Assembly (NCBI RefSeq): GCF_000349725.1
Contig: NZ_KB714697.1
Span: 193,638-257,637 of the forward strand
Length of the DNA stretch: 64,000 bases
Direction: 5' to 3'
Origin: Ligilactobacillus pobuzihii E100301 = KCTC 13174
Lineage (GTDB): Bacteria > Bacillota > Bacilli > Lactobacillales > Lactobacillaceae
Position numbers and translations under genes: made by a program. The notes beneath the pieces are model-generated. The model worked only from the letters and a program-made list of their open reading frames with translations, made no database searches and was not told the origin of the DNA. Shown here in pieces: positions 18,284-26,704 of this stretch. Every line of letters starts with the position of its first letter. Position 1 is the stretch's first letter.

Positions 18284-19413
18284 ATGACTAAGTATAGTTT
18301 TTTACAGCCATATACTTTTGAAAATAAGAATATCACATTAAAAAATCGTGTCGTGATCCCACCAATGACTGAAAGAATGTCTTTTGAAGATGGGACCGTC
18401 ACTAGTGATGAAATCGCATATTATGCTCAACATACTGGTGGTGCAGGAATGTATATTACTGCGGTATCTAACGTCAATTCCTTGGGAAAGGGCTTTGAAG
18501 GAGAATTAAGCATTGCCGACGATCGTTTTTTACCTGGATTAAGTGATTTAGCTTCTAGTATCAAGAAAAACGGCACTAAAGCAATTATTCAAATTTTTAG
18601 TGCTGGTCGTATGTCAAGCACAGCTATTTAAGAGGAAAACAGCCGGTTAGTGCAAGTGCGATACCGGCAGTTCGAGCAGAATCGGAAACACCACGTGAAT
18701 TGTCTGAAAAAGAAGTCGAACAAACGATCAAAGACTTTGGTGCTGCTACAAAAAGGGCAATAGAAGCTGGATTTGACGGTGTAGAGCTTCACGGTGCAAA
18801 CACTTATCTTTTACAGCAATTCTTTTCACCACACTCTAATCGTCGTAATGATAAGTGGGGCGGTTCACTAGAAAAGCGAATGAAATTCCCACTTGCTGTA
18901 GTTAAAGAAACGACTAAAGTGATTGAAAAATACGCTAAGAAGCCATTCTTGCTTGGATATCGGATCTCACCAGAAGAACTTGAAGAGCCTGGTATTACAT
19001 TAGATGATACCCTACATTTTATTGATCAGTTAAAGCAAACAAAAATCGATTATCTACACGTTTCACAAAGTGATGCTTGGCGGACACCGTTAAGAGATGA
19101 AAATTCCAAGCAGATCGTCAATGAGTCTATCAAAAAACGAATCTCAAATACTTTTCCAATGATCGTAGTTGGTAACATTAAAACACCCGCAGACGCTGAA
19201 AAAGCTAGTGAATCTTTTGATCTGGTTGCTTTAGGTCATGAATCGCTCTGGGAACCTAAATGGGTTCAAAAAGTAACCAATAATGAGGAATCAGCTATTC
19301 GATATTCGCTTGCCAAATCAGATTTAGCTGATTTGGGCATCAAACCGAGTTTCATGGATCAAATTGCAGATACTATGGGTGGTTATGCTAATATGTTTAA
19401 GAAAGAAAAATAA
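18284..19413 (+). pseudogene. NADH-dependent flavin oxidoreductase (old yellow enzyme family), frameshifted
   Basis: Two pieces in different frames, 18284-18631 and about 18629-19413, rebuild one OYE-family TIM-barrel flavoprotein of about 376 residues. The N-piece has KNRVVIPPMTER and stops after AGRMSSTAI; the C-piece continues LRGKQPVSASAIPAV and then holds DGVELHGANTYLLQQFFSPHSN and RRNDKWGGS, typical of FMN- and substrate-binding loops. One T is missing in GCTATTTAAG near 18628-18632, converting TTA to a stop. Members reduce enones, enoyl thioesters or similar using FMN. The start has GGGAGG upstream. The break is not in a long homopolymer, so slippage is unlikely; inactivation is the simplest reading. 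Confidence 0.8.
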
Positions 19414-19489
19414 TACGAAGTTTTTGTTAGTGTCTTTAGTGTCTAATTTTCGCACAGAAAACAAATTTAATTTAACCATCATCTATATG

Positions 19490-19543
19490 ATATGGACAAT
19501 TTTGCTAAGTTAATTAGCGTAAAACTGCCCATATTTATTTTTT
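19490..19543 (+). terminator. Terminator after the frameshifted oxidoreductase gene
   Basis: ATATGG.CA.TTTT.GC and GC.AAAA.TG.CCATAT pair across an AT-rich loop, followed by TTTATTTTTTTATT. Confidence 0.65.
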
Positions 19544-19990
19544 TATTCAACGAAATTAAATTGATCGATAGATTCATTGGAAATTAAATTAGTCAAATTG
19601 TTGAATTTATGTAATTAATCGTACATTTCAATGAAATTTGTTAAACGTACCGTGTAATTGGTTTTTTAAAAATTTTTATTTTAAAACCTGATTTTAAAAT
19701 AATTTTCTTCTATTTTATTAGTAGAAAACTCCGCTAAAAACCAAGACCTGGCTTTGTTTTATTAAGTTTTGAAGGGGGTGGCACTTGTATTTTTTATTTT
19801 TATTCTAGTTTACATAATATACATTATCGAAAGTGGAGTTAAATCAAAATCACCGCCCCAGCTACCCCAAGTTAATTTCTGGACTTATATAACTTATATA
19901 TATGTAGCAACTTAATTTTTATTTTTAATTGGTCTGTATACTATCATGAATTCGTATCACATTTCTTCTTTAAAATAATTTTCCATTCAA
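19544..19990. other. AT-rich gene-poor stretch
   Basis: About 450 very AT-rich bases between two terminators. The only coding candidate is the 45-codon frame at 19778-19915 listed separately. I find no tRNA, repeat array or recognisable remnant of a known gene. Weak inverted repeats such as CCAAGACCTGG near 19741 are not convincing. Confidence 0.5.
19778..19915 (+). CDS. Possible small membrane peptide (45 residues)
   Basis: From GTG at 19778 the frame encodes VALVFFIFILVYIIYIIES followed by a short Pro/Lys segment and an aromatic C-terminus, so one strong transmembrane helix with a polar tail. The purine-rich GAAGGGGG lies right against the GTG, too close for an ideal ribosome site. No family is recognised. 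The layout recalls small hydrophobic type I toxin-like or stress peptides, but length and topology alone do not prove this, and an ORF of this size can arise by chance in AT-rich DNA. Confidence 0.25.
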   Translation: MALVFFIFILVYIIYIIESGVKSKSPPQLPQVNFWTYITYIYVAT

Positions 19991-20030
19991 ATAAAAGATC
20001 CAAGTTTTTATCAAAACAGGATCTTTTAAT
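19991..20030 (-). terminator. Terminator after the signal peptidase gene
   Basis: AAAAGATCC at 19993-20001 pairs with GGATCTTTT at 20019-20027. On the minus strand the stem ends in T-rich sequence, 12 bases after the lepB stop. Confidence 0.75.
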
Positions 20031-20039
20031 TAACTATCA

Positions 20040-20636
20040 TTAATTTGTTGCAAATGAATTGATCACATCTCGTTTGCCATTCCAGACAGCAACTTTTACA
20101 ACACCCGTTATTTTGTCTTCTGGAACAAAGCCATAATAACGACTGTCGTTTGATTCATGTCGGTTATCACCTAACATGAAGTATTGGCCTTTAGGAACTG
20201 TAAAAGCCTTACCCGTACCTAAGGTTACCTTAGATGCTGGATCTAAGCTACTTGCCAACTGCAACGTTCCGCTCTTTTGCTGTGTTTTAGTAATATAGCT
20301 TTGTGACTGGAACTTACCATTAACGTAAAGATCACCATTATTACGGTATTCGACCCGGTCACCAGGAAGACCAATAACTCTTTTAACATATTTAGTATCC
20401 TTGGTAATAGCAGCATTTTGGTGGTCAACTCCGTAGGCATCAAACACGACTACAGAATCTCTTTTTATTTTGGCTTGCTTTAAAACTGCTACATATTCAT
20501 TTGACTGTAAATTAGGATACATGGATGATCCATCCACTTTTACAGGAGCAAACAAAAAAATCTTGACCAATTCAGCAACTAACAGGCCAACTAAAATTGG
20601 GATCACCCAACTCATAATCGATTTAAATTTATTCAT
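20040..20636 (-). CDS. lepB: Signal peptidase I
   Basis: 198 residues. A single N-terminal transmembrane helix (about 8-30) is followed by VDGSSMYPNL with nucleophile Ser38, YVKRVIGLPGD with the general-base Lys85, and LGDNRHESNDSR, boxes B, D and E of type I signal peptidases of the Gram-positive (Sip) type. It cleaves signal peptides on the outer face of the membrane. AAGGAG precedes the ATG. It is 15 bases downstream of a small membrane protein gene on the same strand, so they are probably co-transcribed. Confidence 0.94.
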   Translation of the reverse strand: MNKFKSIMSWVIPILVGLLVAELVKIFLFAPVKVDGSSMYPNLQSNEYVAVLKQAKIKRDSVVVFDAYGVDHQNAAITKDTKYVKRVIGLPGDRVEYRNNGDLYVNGKFQSQSYITKTQQKSGTLQLASSLDPASKVTLGTGKAFTVPKGQYFMLGDNRHESNDSRYYGFVPEDKITGVVKVAVWNGKRDVINSFATN

Positions 20637-20651
20637 ACTTCTCCTTTTTAT

Positions 20652-21080
20652 TTACAATTGTTTATAATTTTCAAACTCAGATTCTGAAATATCCCGTTTA
20701 CGATGTTTTATTTTATATAAATAAAGCACATATAAACCAATGAAGAAAACTTCAAAGAAAAGACTGAAAGTGGTCTCACCAGGAATGAATGGTAAAAAAA
20801 CACCACTCATTGTAAAAAGAACTCTCAAGAAGAAATCTGCTCGTACAAACAAAATTAAATTGCTAACTAACGCAACCAAACTGATTAGAGATAGAATAAA
20901 TGATAAAAATAAAACTACGATAAAAAATACTCCTCTGTTATCAGCAAGCCTAAAAGCAAATGGATAAGAAATTTTCTTTGAATGCATCAGGATCCAAGCA
21001 GTTAAACGAAAAACAATATCTACTAAAATATAAAATCCTCCTATGATTCCAGCAGAAATATTGAGGCTTCTATTAATCAT
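20652..21080 (-). CDS. Hypothetical integral membrane protein, about four helices
   Basis: 142 residues, not assigned to a family. Hydrophobic helices lie at roughly 8-32, 50-76, 83-98 and 105-124, with a charged C-terminal cytoplasmic-type tail (KIKHRKRDISESEFENYKQL). GAAGGGAG lies about 8 bases ahead of the ATG. It is the promoter-proximal partner of the signal peptidase gene. Inference only: an accessory or unrelated passenger of the lepB transcript. Confidence 0.75.
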   Translation of the reverse strand: MINRSLNISAGIIGGFYILVDIVFRLTAWILMHSKKISYPFAFRLADNRGVFFIVVLFLSFILSLISLVALVSNLILFVRADFFLRVLFTMSGVFLPFIPGETTFSLFFEVFFIGLYVLYLYKIKHRKRDISESEFENYKQL

Positions 21081-21179
21081 ATTTGCTCCCTTCTTCTCGA
21101 ATTACACGTCAATAATAGTATTATAGACAAGTAAAAGCGCGAAGTGAAAGCAGATAAATTGTTCTTAATTTAATTTTAA

Positions 21180-21989
21180 CTAACCTTGCAAATCTTTTAA
21201 ATAATGGTAACTAGCTACTTGTTCAGTGGCGTTAGCTTCATCTGCAAGTTTGATTTCAAAAATATTAGTTGCCTGTGGATTTAAACACGGCAAAATACGC
21301 TCCCAATCAATTTTACCATCCCCCACAGGTAAACTGTCATGTGTTTGGCCCATAGAATCAACTAGATGATAATGTACGACATTATCTTTTAAATTCTGCA
21401 AGGAATTTATCAATGCTTGATTATCTCCGTGGGTTTTTATAAAACAATGAGAAACATCAAAAGCCAAACGATAATGATGTGCTAAGACTTTTTCTTCATC
21501 AACAGGATAACCATAAGCAAATAATGGAGAGATCGAGTTTTCAAACATCACGTTTTCTCCGCCCAATTTTTTAAAATGATCTAGTCTTTCAAAGAGAGCT
21601 TTTTCTGCTCTGATCAAAGATGGATACATCGAAATAAAGTGTTGAGTTTGGCGCGCATAAGCACCATGTATAAGCGTCTGAATACGATGCTTTTTTGCTA
21701 ATTGTAATAAATCTAAAGATGATTGTTCGATAAAATGATATAGCTGAGGACAATCACTTTCTGGCGCAACAAGTTCAGTAGCCATTCCACGATATTTCAT
21801 CGGATGATGTAAAATTATTTTATCCGTTGCTTCATTTTTAACCCACTCAATATCATATTCTAAACGTTTTAGGCCTTCTGAAGTAAAATCATTTTCATCC
21901 GTATAAAATTCGAAAACTTCTGGTTGATAATGAAGCCTATCTTTAATCTGACTGAACTTTGTACTAGCTTTTAAACCCAAATCGATCAT
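21180..21989 (-). CDS. Xylose-isomerase-like TIM-barrel protein (sugar phosphate isomerase/epimerase family)
   Basis: 269 residues with the AP-endonuclease-2/xylose-isomerase-like fold pattern: metal-ligand candidates in ILHHPMKYRG, IHGAYA, MFENSISP (Glu), AFDVSHCF (Asp/His) and HYHLVDSMGQTHDSLPVGDGKIDW, the last being a hallmark of this superfamily. Members include sugar isomerases, epimerases and endonuclease IV; the substrate cannot be told. The stop of degV lies about 25 bases upstream of it in the direction of reading, so the two probably share a transcript. Confidence 0.75.
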   Translation of the reverse strand: MIDLGLKASTKFSQIKDRLHYQPEVFEFYTDENDFTSEGLKRLEYDIEWVKNEATDKIILHHPMKYRGMATELVAPESDCPQLYHFIEQSSLDLLQLAKKHRIQTLIHGAYARQTQHFISMYPSLIRAEKALFERLDHFKKLGGENVMFENSISPLFAYGYPVDEEKVLAHHYRLAFDVSHCFIKTHGDNQALINSLQNLKDNVVHYHLVDSMGQTHDSLPVGDGKIDWERILPCLNPQATNIFEIKLADEANATEQVASYHYLKDLQG

Positions 21990-22013
21990 ATCTATCAGTT
22001 CTTTCTTTATTAA

Positions 22014-22883
22014 TTAATAATTATCAATATCTTCCATCCATGCTAAGGCAAGTGCTTTTTCTCCTAAATGTGTGCCGATAACTGGCCCAAAATAACTGAT
22101 ATCGATTGGGTGCTCTGGATATTGTTTAGTCAATTTTTGCTTCCAGTCTTGCGCTGCTTCTTCATCATTAGCGTGAATAATGATCATTCTAACTGGATAA
22201 TCTAATTTTTTTACTTTTTCGTCAAATAAACCTTCGACACGCTTAAGTGCACGTTTAGAAGAACGAACTTTATCAAATGCTACTATTTTGTCCGTTTCCT
22301 CATCAAAAGTCAGTATCGGTTTTATTTTCAATACACTACCAATAAAAGCCGAAGCATTTGATAAGCGTCCACCGCGCACTAGATTTTGTAGGTCATCTAC
22401 AACAAAGTATTCGTCTGCTGTTTCACGTAAGTGCTCTAAGCGACTAAGAATTGTAGTAGTCGTTTCACCGTGTTGTGCCATGCGGGCCGCTTCGATCACC
22501 ATATTACCCATTAACATTACAGTAATTTTCGAATCAAATGGGATCACTTTAATATTTTTAACTTGTGGAGCAACTATAGTTTTGAGCGTATTATAAAGTC
22601 CAGAAATTGTAGCAGCCAAATGAATACTGATCACTGCGTCATAACCCTGATCGCCTAAATTTTCATACATTTGAACTAACTCACCGATTGGTGGTTGTGA
22701 AGTGCTTGGAAAAGATTCAGACATCCTGAGATTATCAAAAAACTGACCAGTAGTGATATCTACACCTTCCTGATATGTTTTTCCATCAATAATTACTGGA
22801 ATCGGAACAATATGAATATTATATTTTTCTATTTGTTTTGGTGAAAGATAAGCCGTACTATCTGTAACTACAGCTATTTTCAT
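22014..22883 (-). CDS. DegV family protein (fatty-acid binding)
   Basis: 289 residues. The N-terminus has VVTDSTAYL with the DST motif, followed by DGKTYQEGVDI, PSTSQPPIGE and the middle DDLQNLVRGGRLSNASAFIG, all diagnostic of DegV. The best-studied homologues (FakB) bind a fatty acid and present it to the FakA kinase for incorporation into phospholipid. fakA is not in this window, so that role is an inference from the family. It is read after marR with an 83-base gap. Confidence 0.9.
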   Translation of the reverse strand: MKIAVVTDSTAYLSPKQIEKYNIHIVPIPVIIDGKTYQEGVDITTGQFFDNLRMSESFPSTSQPPIGELVQMYENLGDQGYDAVISIHLAATISGLYNTLKTIVAPQVKNIKVIPFDSKITVMLMGNMVIEAARMAQHGETTTTILSRLEHLRETADEYFVVDDLQNLVRGGRLSNASAFIGSVLKIKPILTFDEETDKIVAFDKVRSSKRALKRVEGLFDEKVKKLDYPVRMIIIHANDEEAAQDWKQKLTKQYPEHPIDISYFGPVIGTHLGEKALALAWMEDIDNY

Positions 22884-22966
22884 AAATTTACACCTACTTT
22901 AGTCTTTTTTCTATTTAAATTTAAAATAATAGCGACTTTAATAGTAACATACTGAAGTCCTGTTAG

Positions 22967-23395
22967 CTAGTTTTCAATCCTATTAAAACTGGTGTTGAGC
23001 CGATTCAATAAGATTTTTAACAAGTTTTGTTCTTCTTTAGTCCATTGTGAAAATAGACGATCTTTGAGTTGGGTAAAATCCTGATCCATCTTCCTCAAAA
23101 CCTCTTGTCCTTTGTTTGTCATGGTGTAGAGATATTTTTTTCGTGCAGTCGGTTTTTCACCCATTTTTTCAATTGCTAACAAATCTTTTTTGACTAGCTT
23201 ACTTAATTGTCGGCTTAAGGTTGAAACATCTAATTTTGTGGTCGAAACAAGTTCAGACTGCGTATTACTTCCGTCAGCAACATTTTGAAGTAACTGCCAT
23301 TCTGCGATGGTCACCGTATGTAAATGGGTCATTTGCTTTAATAGCTGCGTATAGTTTTTTTGAACATCTAATAAAATATCTAAACTTTCTTTCAT
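22967..23395 (-). CDS. MarR-family transcriptional regulator
   Basis: 142 residues. The winged helix-turn-helix shows as WQLLQNVADGSNTQSELVSTT, LDVSTLSRQLSKLVKKDLL and the wing KKYLYTMTNKG, with N- and C-terminal helices for dimerisation. GGAGGTGACGTA precedes the ATG. It is divergent from rqcH. A palindrome lies between its own -10 box and the start codon, consistent with autorepression. The following degV and TIM-barrel genes may be part of its regulon; the effector is unknown. Confidence 0.88.
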   Translation of the reverse strand: MKESLDILLDVQKNYTQLLKQMTHLHTVTIAEWQLLQNVADGSNTQSELVSTTKLDVSTLSRQLSKLVKKDLLAIEKMGEKPTARKKYLYTMTNKGQEVLRKMDQDFTQLKDRLFSQWTKEEQNLLKILLNRLNTSFNRIEN

Positions 23396-23410
23396 TACGT
23401 CACCTCCATA

Positions 23411-23453
23411 TATACATTACTTGTATAATACAACTTCACACATATCTAAACAA
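23411..23453 (-). promoter_or_regulatory. marR promoter and candidate autoregulatory operator
   Basis: On the minus strand TTGTTT (23453-23448) and TATTAT (23430-23425) have 17 bases between them. Immediately downstream, and touching the -10 box, the palindrome TATACA-TTACT-TGTATA (23411-23427) is perfect and of the size bound by MarR dimers. Confidence 0.6.
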
Positions 23454-23510
23454 CCTTAAGTTTACACTCTATAAAAAAGTTTTTTATTTTTTAATTATTG
23501 ACAAATATTT

Positions 23511-23539
23511 TTGCCCCAAAGGTAAATAAAGGTTAAAAT
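23511..23539 (+). promoter_or_regulatory. Promoter for rqcH
   Basis: TTGCCC at 23511-23516 and TAAAAT at 23534-23539 with a 17-base spacer, about 35 bases ahead of the rqcH start. A TTGACA at 23499 is also present but has no well-spaced -10 box. Confidence 0.5.
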
Positions 23540-23573
23540 AATAGTACTGTAGATTTATATAAGGGAGTGTTTA

Positions 23574-25283
23574 ATGATGGCTTTCGATGGTTTGTTTGTG
23601 CATGCGATGGTCAATGAATTAAAAAATATGTTGGTTAATGGTCGTGTTGCAAAAATATCACAGCCTTATTCGAACGAAGTGATTTTGACGATTCGTTCTA
23701 ACCGACAAAATTATCCGCTGTTGCTATCTGCAAACCCTAATTATGCTAGGATACAAGTAACAAAAATTCCATATACAAATCCCCAGACCCCAACCAACTT
23801 TACGATGATGTTGCGTAAATATTTGGATGGGGCCAAAATCGAAGATATTTGGCAGTTACAAAATGATCGTGTGATTTATCTTAATTTTACCCGTAGAAAT
23901 GAGCTCGGTGATCAAATCACACTTCTTTTGAGTATTGAAATTATGGGACGCCATAGTAATGTAATTTTAATTGATTCCCAGGAAAACAAGGTCTTAGATG
24001 CAATCAAACGCGTTTCTGCTCAGCAGGATAGATACCGAACTCTGTTACCTGGTTCTACCTATCGTACTCCTCCAAAACAAGATAAAAGTGACCCTTTTTC
24101 AACACAAGAGCTGTACGTTGAACTTAACAGACAATATCCCAACAGAGATGTTTTGGCGCAAAAGCTAGTTGATACGTATCAAGGTTTTTCAAAATTATCT
24201 GGTTTACAATTGGCTGACATTTTACATTCAACAAACTATCCTTCATTACAGGAAGCTTATTCATATTTTCTTAATAAAACAAAACATCCTGACCCGGTTA
24301 TTATAACTAACAATAATAAGCTAGACTTTAGTTTCTTATCTGCCGAAATGAAAATTAACTCATCTTGGCCGACACTTAGCGAATTGTTGGACGCCTTCTA
24401 CCAAGATAAAGCCGAACACGACCGCGTCAAACAGCAAGGTGCAAATCTTATCAAAGTAGTAGCTAATAATTTGCGGAAAAACCAAAGAAAATTAAAGAAA
24501 CAAAATAAAGAATTCCAAGCAACTGAAAATGCAGATTCATACCGAGTCAAAGGTGAATTATTAACAACTTATTTATATCAAGTACAACGTGGAATGAATT
24601 CAATCACTTTACCAAATTATTACGATAATGATAATTTGTTCGAAATCTCATTATCTAATCAGTTGAGTCCTTCGCAAAATGCTCAAAAGTATTTTAAACG
24701 ATACCAAAAACTTAAAAATGCAGCCGTCTATCTCAACCAGCAAATTAAAAATACCAAGGCTGAAATCACTTATCTTGAATCACTCGCCAATGCAATCGAA
24801 TTAGCTGACCCGAGAGATTTACCGGAGATCAAACTTGAGTTACAGGAACAAGGATACCTAAAAGCCCAAAAAGATAAACGCTCGCCAAAAAAGGCACGAC
24901 GTCAGAATAAAAGTAAGCCTGAATTATATTATGCTACGGATGGTACAGAAATTTCAGTTGGTAAAAATAATATTCAAAATGATCATTTGACTATGAAAAC
25001 TGCTAGAAAAGATGAGATTTGGCTACATGTTAAAAACATTCCTGGTTCTCACGTTATAGTTCATTCCAATTCTCCAAGAGAATCAACCTTACTTGAAGCA
25101 GCTCAAATTGCAGCATATTATTCCAAAGGAAGAGCGTCTGCAAATGTAGCGGTAGACTATGTACCTGTTAAAAATATCCGTAAACCTAATGGTGCTAAAC
25201 CTGGTTTTGTAATTTACGAGGGACAAAAAACCTTGTATGTTACACCCCAAAAAGATAAAATCGATTCGTTAAAGCAAAAATAA
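23574..25283 (+). CDS. rqcH: RqcH (NFACT family; often annotated FbpA fibronectin-binding protein)
   Basis: 569 residues. NFACT-N domain: FDGLFVHAMVNEL, LRKYLDG, and the Asp-Arg pair in QNDRVIYL (98-99, or 97-98 from the second Met) followed by RRNELGDQ and EIMGRHSNVILID. A coiled coil spans about 280-430. The C-terminal NFACT-R (DUF814) domain holds DEIWLHVKNIPGSHVIV. In the Bacillus homologue this protein binds stalled 50S subunits and adds alanine tails to the nascent chain. The older fibronectin-binding label comes from streptococcal homologues. GGGAGTG precedes two adjacent ATGs (23574 and 23577). Confidence 0.92.
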   Translation: MMAFDGLFVHAMVNELKNMLVNGRVAKISQPYSNEVILTIRSNRQNYPLLLSANPNYARIQVTKIPYTNPQTPTNFTMMLRKYLDGAKIEDIWQLQNDRVIYLNFTRRNELGDQITLLLSIEIMGRHSNVILIDSQENKVLDAIKRVSAQQDRYRTLLPGSTYRTPPKQDKSDPFSTQELYVELNRQYPNRDVLAQKLVDTYQGFSKLSGLQLADILHSTNYPSLQEAYSYFLNKTKHPDPVIITNNNKLDFSFLSAEMKINSSWPTLSELLDAFYQDKAEHDRVKQQGANLIKVVANNLRKNQRKLKKQNKEFQATENADSYRVKGELLTTYLYQVQRGMNSITLPNYYDNDNLFEISLSNQLSPSQNAQKYFKRYQKLKNAAVYLNQQIKNTKAEITYLESLANAIELADPRDLPEIKLELQEQGYLKAQKDKRSPKKARRQNKSKPELYYATDGTEISVGKNNIQNDHLTMKTARKDEIWLHVKNIPGSHVIVHSNSPRESTLLEAAQIAAYYSKGRASANVAVDYVPVKNIRKPNGAKPGFVIYEGQKTLYVTPQKDKIDSLKQK

Positions 25284-25333
25284 AAAATCTGTACTTCTTA
25301 CAGCAACTATAGCTGGAGAAGTGCAGATTTTTT
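25282..25333. terminator. Terminator between rqcH and the converging hypothetical gene
   Basis: AAAAAATCTG.ACTTCT and AGAAGT.CAGATTTTTT form a long stem that is symmetric enough to serve both directions. Confidence 0.8.
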
Positions 25334-25421
25334 GGGTCTAAACTTTTTAGTGTTGATGAGTCTTATCAAATGCTTCTATCCTAAATTCACTTAATATCCA
25401 AGACTCTAATATCGCATTTTT

Positions 25422-25883
25422 TTATCCAGTAGGTCGGTCATTTTTTAAAAGTTTCATATGGTGCGACCGTGACTTTTGAAAAGCCTGTTCCATTTTTTTA
25501 TTAGGCCATTCTTTGATCGGAGAAAATTTAAAATTAACCTTCATACCATCTTTTTCAAAAGTTACCGCACGAATTTCAATGATCCTGAGCCATATACCAA
25601 TATTATTATCAAAAAAAATATCACCAACTTGCGGAATATTGTAATATTGATCCGGTGAAAATTTTAACTCATTTTCAGTCGCCAAATAATCGGTCGCTAG
25701 GTCTGGCGATCCGTATAACTGCCCTAAACAATAATAAAATATGCGATCGTCTTTTTTTCTATCCGGTTGTGCATCAATACCTAAAATATTGATAACAACA
25801 AATGTTCCACCATGATATTGAACAACATCTCCGATTGCAATGGGTTCAGTTTTTTTCCTTTTTAAGCGGATACTTTCGATCAT
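25422..25883 (-). CDS. Hypothetical protein, 153 residues, beta-rich
   Basis: No family recognised. The protein starts MIESIRLKRKKTEPIAIGDVV; alternating hydrophobics and AIGDVVQYHGGTFVVINI / IPQVGDIFFDNNIGIWLRI suggest two small beta-barrel (SH3/KOW-like) units, followed by a charged Lys-rich C-terminus. The ATG at 25883 is chosen because AGGAGGG lies 7 bases ahead of it, whereas the longer frame starts before that site. There is no signal peptide or membrane helix, so it is probably cytoplasmic. It stands alone between rqcH and the HAD pseudogene. Confidence 0.65.
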   Translation of the reverse strand: MIESIRLKRKKTEPIAIGDVVQYHGGTFVVINILGIDAQPDRKKDDRIFYYCLGQLYGSPDLATDYLATENELKFSPDQYYNIPQVGDIFFDNNIGIWLRIIEIRAVTFEKDGMKVNFKFSPIKEWPNKKMEQAFQKSRSHHMKLLKNDRPTG

Positions 25884-26003
25884 TATGCACCCTCCTGTCA
25901 TCTAACATCTGTTATATACAAGAGTTAAGATGATTAAAATAAATTAGCCTTAAGTTCATTATAAACTGTCTTAAAATAATATCCAAATAATAATTAAATT
26001 TAT

Positions 26004-26694
26004 TTAAGTAAATTGCTTGATCTCAGATAAATTTTCAATTTGATATTTAGGCTTAATTTGAGAGAAATTTTGGGTAGAAAGCGGATTAAACCATGCTGTA
26101 TCAATTCCAGCATTAATTCCTCCTAAAATATCCGAACTTAAAGAGTCCCCAATAATTAATGTTTTAGCCGGTAAGGCATGTGAGTGGGCAAAAAGGTATT
26201 CAAAGAAACGTGGATCAGGTTTTTCAACACCAATTTTTTCAGAAGTAAATATGTGTTCAAAAAAATGCGTTATTTGAGCATCATTTATCCGTTGAATTTG
26301 AGTTTTAAATACGCCGTTTGTTGCTAACAATATTTGTTTATTAACTTTAAATAGGTCATTTAATATCTGACTGGCACCGTCTATTTCTTCATGTCCATGT
26401 GCTAAATAAGACAGATATTGAGCCGAACAAACGTTACCATCAATTTCCATATGAAAGTAATTTTTAAAAAAGGTATGAAATCTTCCTTCAAAAAGCTGTG
26501 TACGAGTAATTTCTTTTCTTTCAAGTTTTTTCCATAAGCTTTGGTTAAAACTATTAAATGCTTTCTTAGCAGATTGGTCTAAAATCAAATCAAAATTGTC
26601 AAATAAAAGTTCTAGCGCTTGCTGTTCCAGACCTAAAGTTTAATAATGTATCATCTAAATCAAATATAAATGTTTCGTATTTTTTTCTAGTCAA
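26004..26694 (-). pseudogene. HAD-superfamily phosphatase, YjjG-like, frameshifted near the N-terminus
   Basis: A TTG start at 26694 with AGGAG 7 bases upstream opens a frame reading MTRKKYETFIFDLDDTLLNF, which includes the DxDxT nucleophile motif, but it stops about 12 codons later. The rest (GLEQQALELLFDNFDLILD onward) is one base out of register and runs to 26004 with all later motifs: LATNG, GVEKPDPRFF and IGDSLSSDILGGINAGIDTAWFNP. Removing one base in the AACTTTAGGTCT region (about 26630-26637) restores a protein of about 229 residues close to nucleotide 5'-phosphatase YjjG. As written, no product would contain both the nucleophile and the rest of the fold. It is the last gene of the aminotransferase-murI-GNAT run. 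Confidence 0.8.
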
Positions 26695-26704
26695 TTATAT
26701 ACTC

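Noticed and set aside
19741..19770. Inverted repeat CCAAGACCTGG as a terminator
   Set aside because: Stem too short and the loop negligible; no transcript is known to end there.
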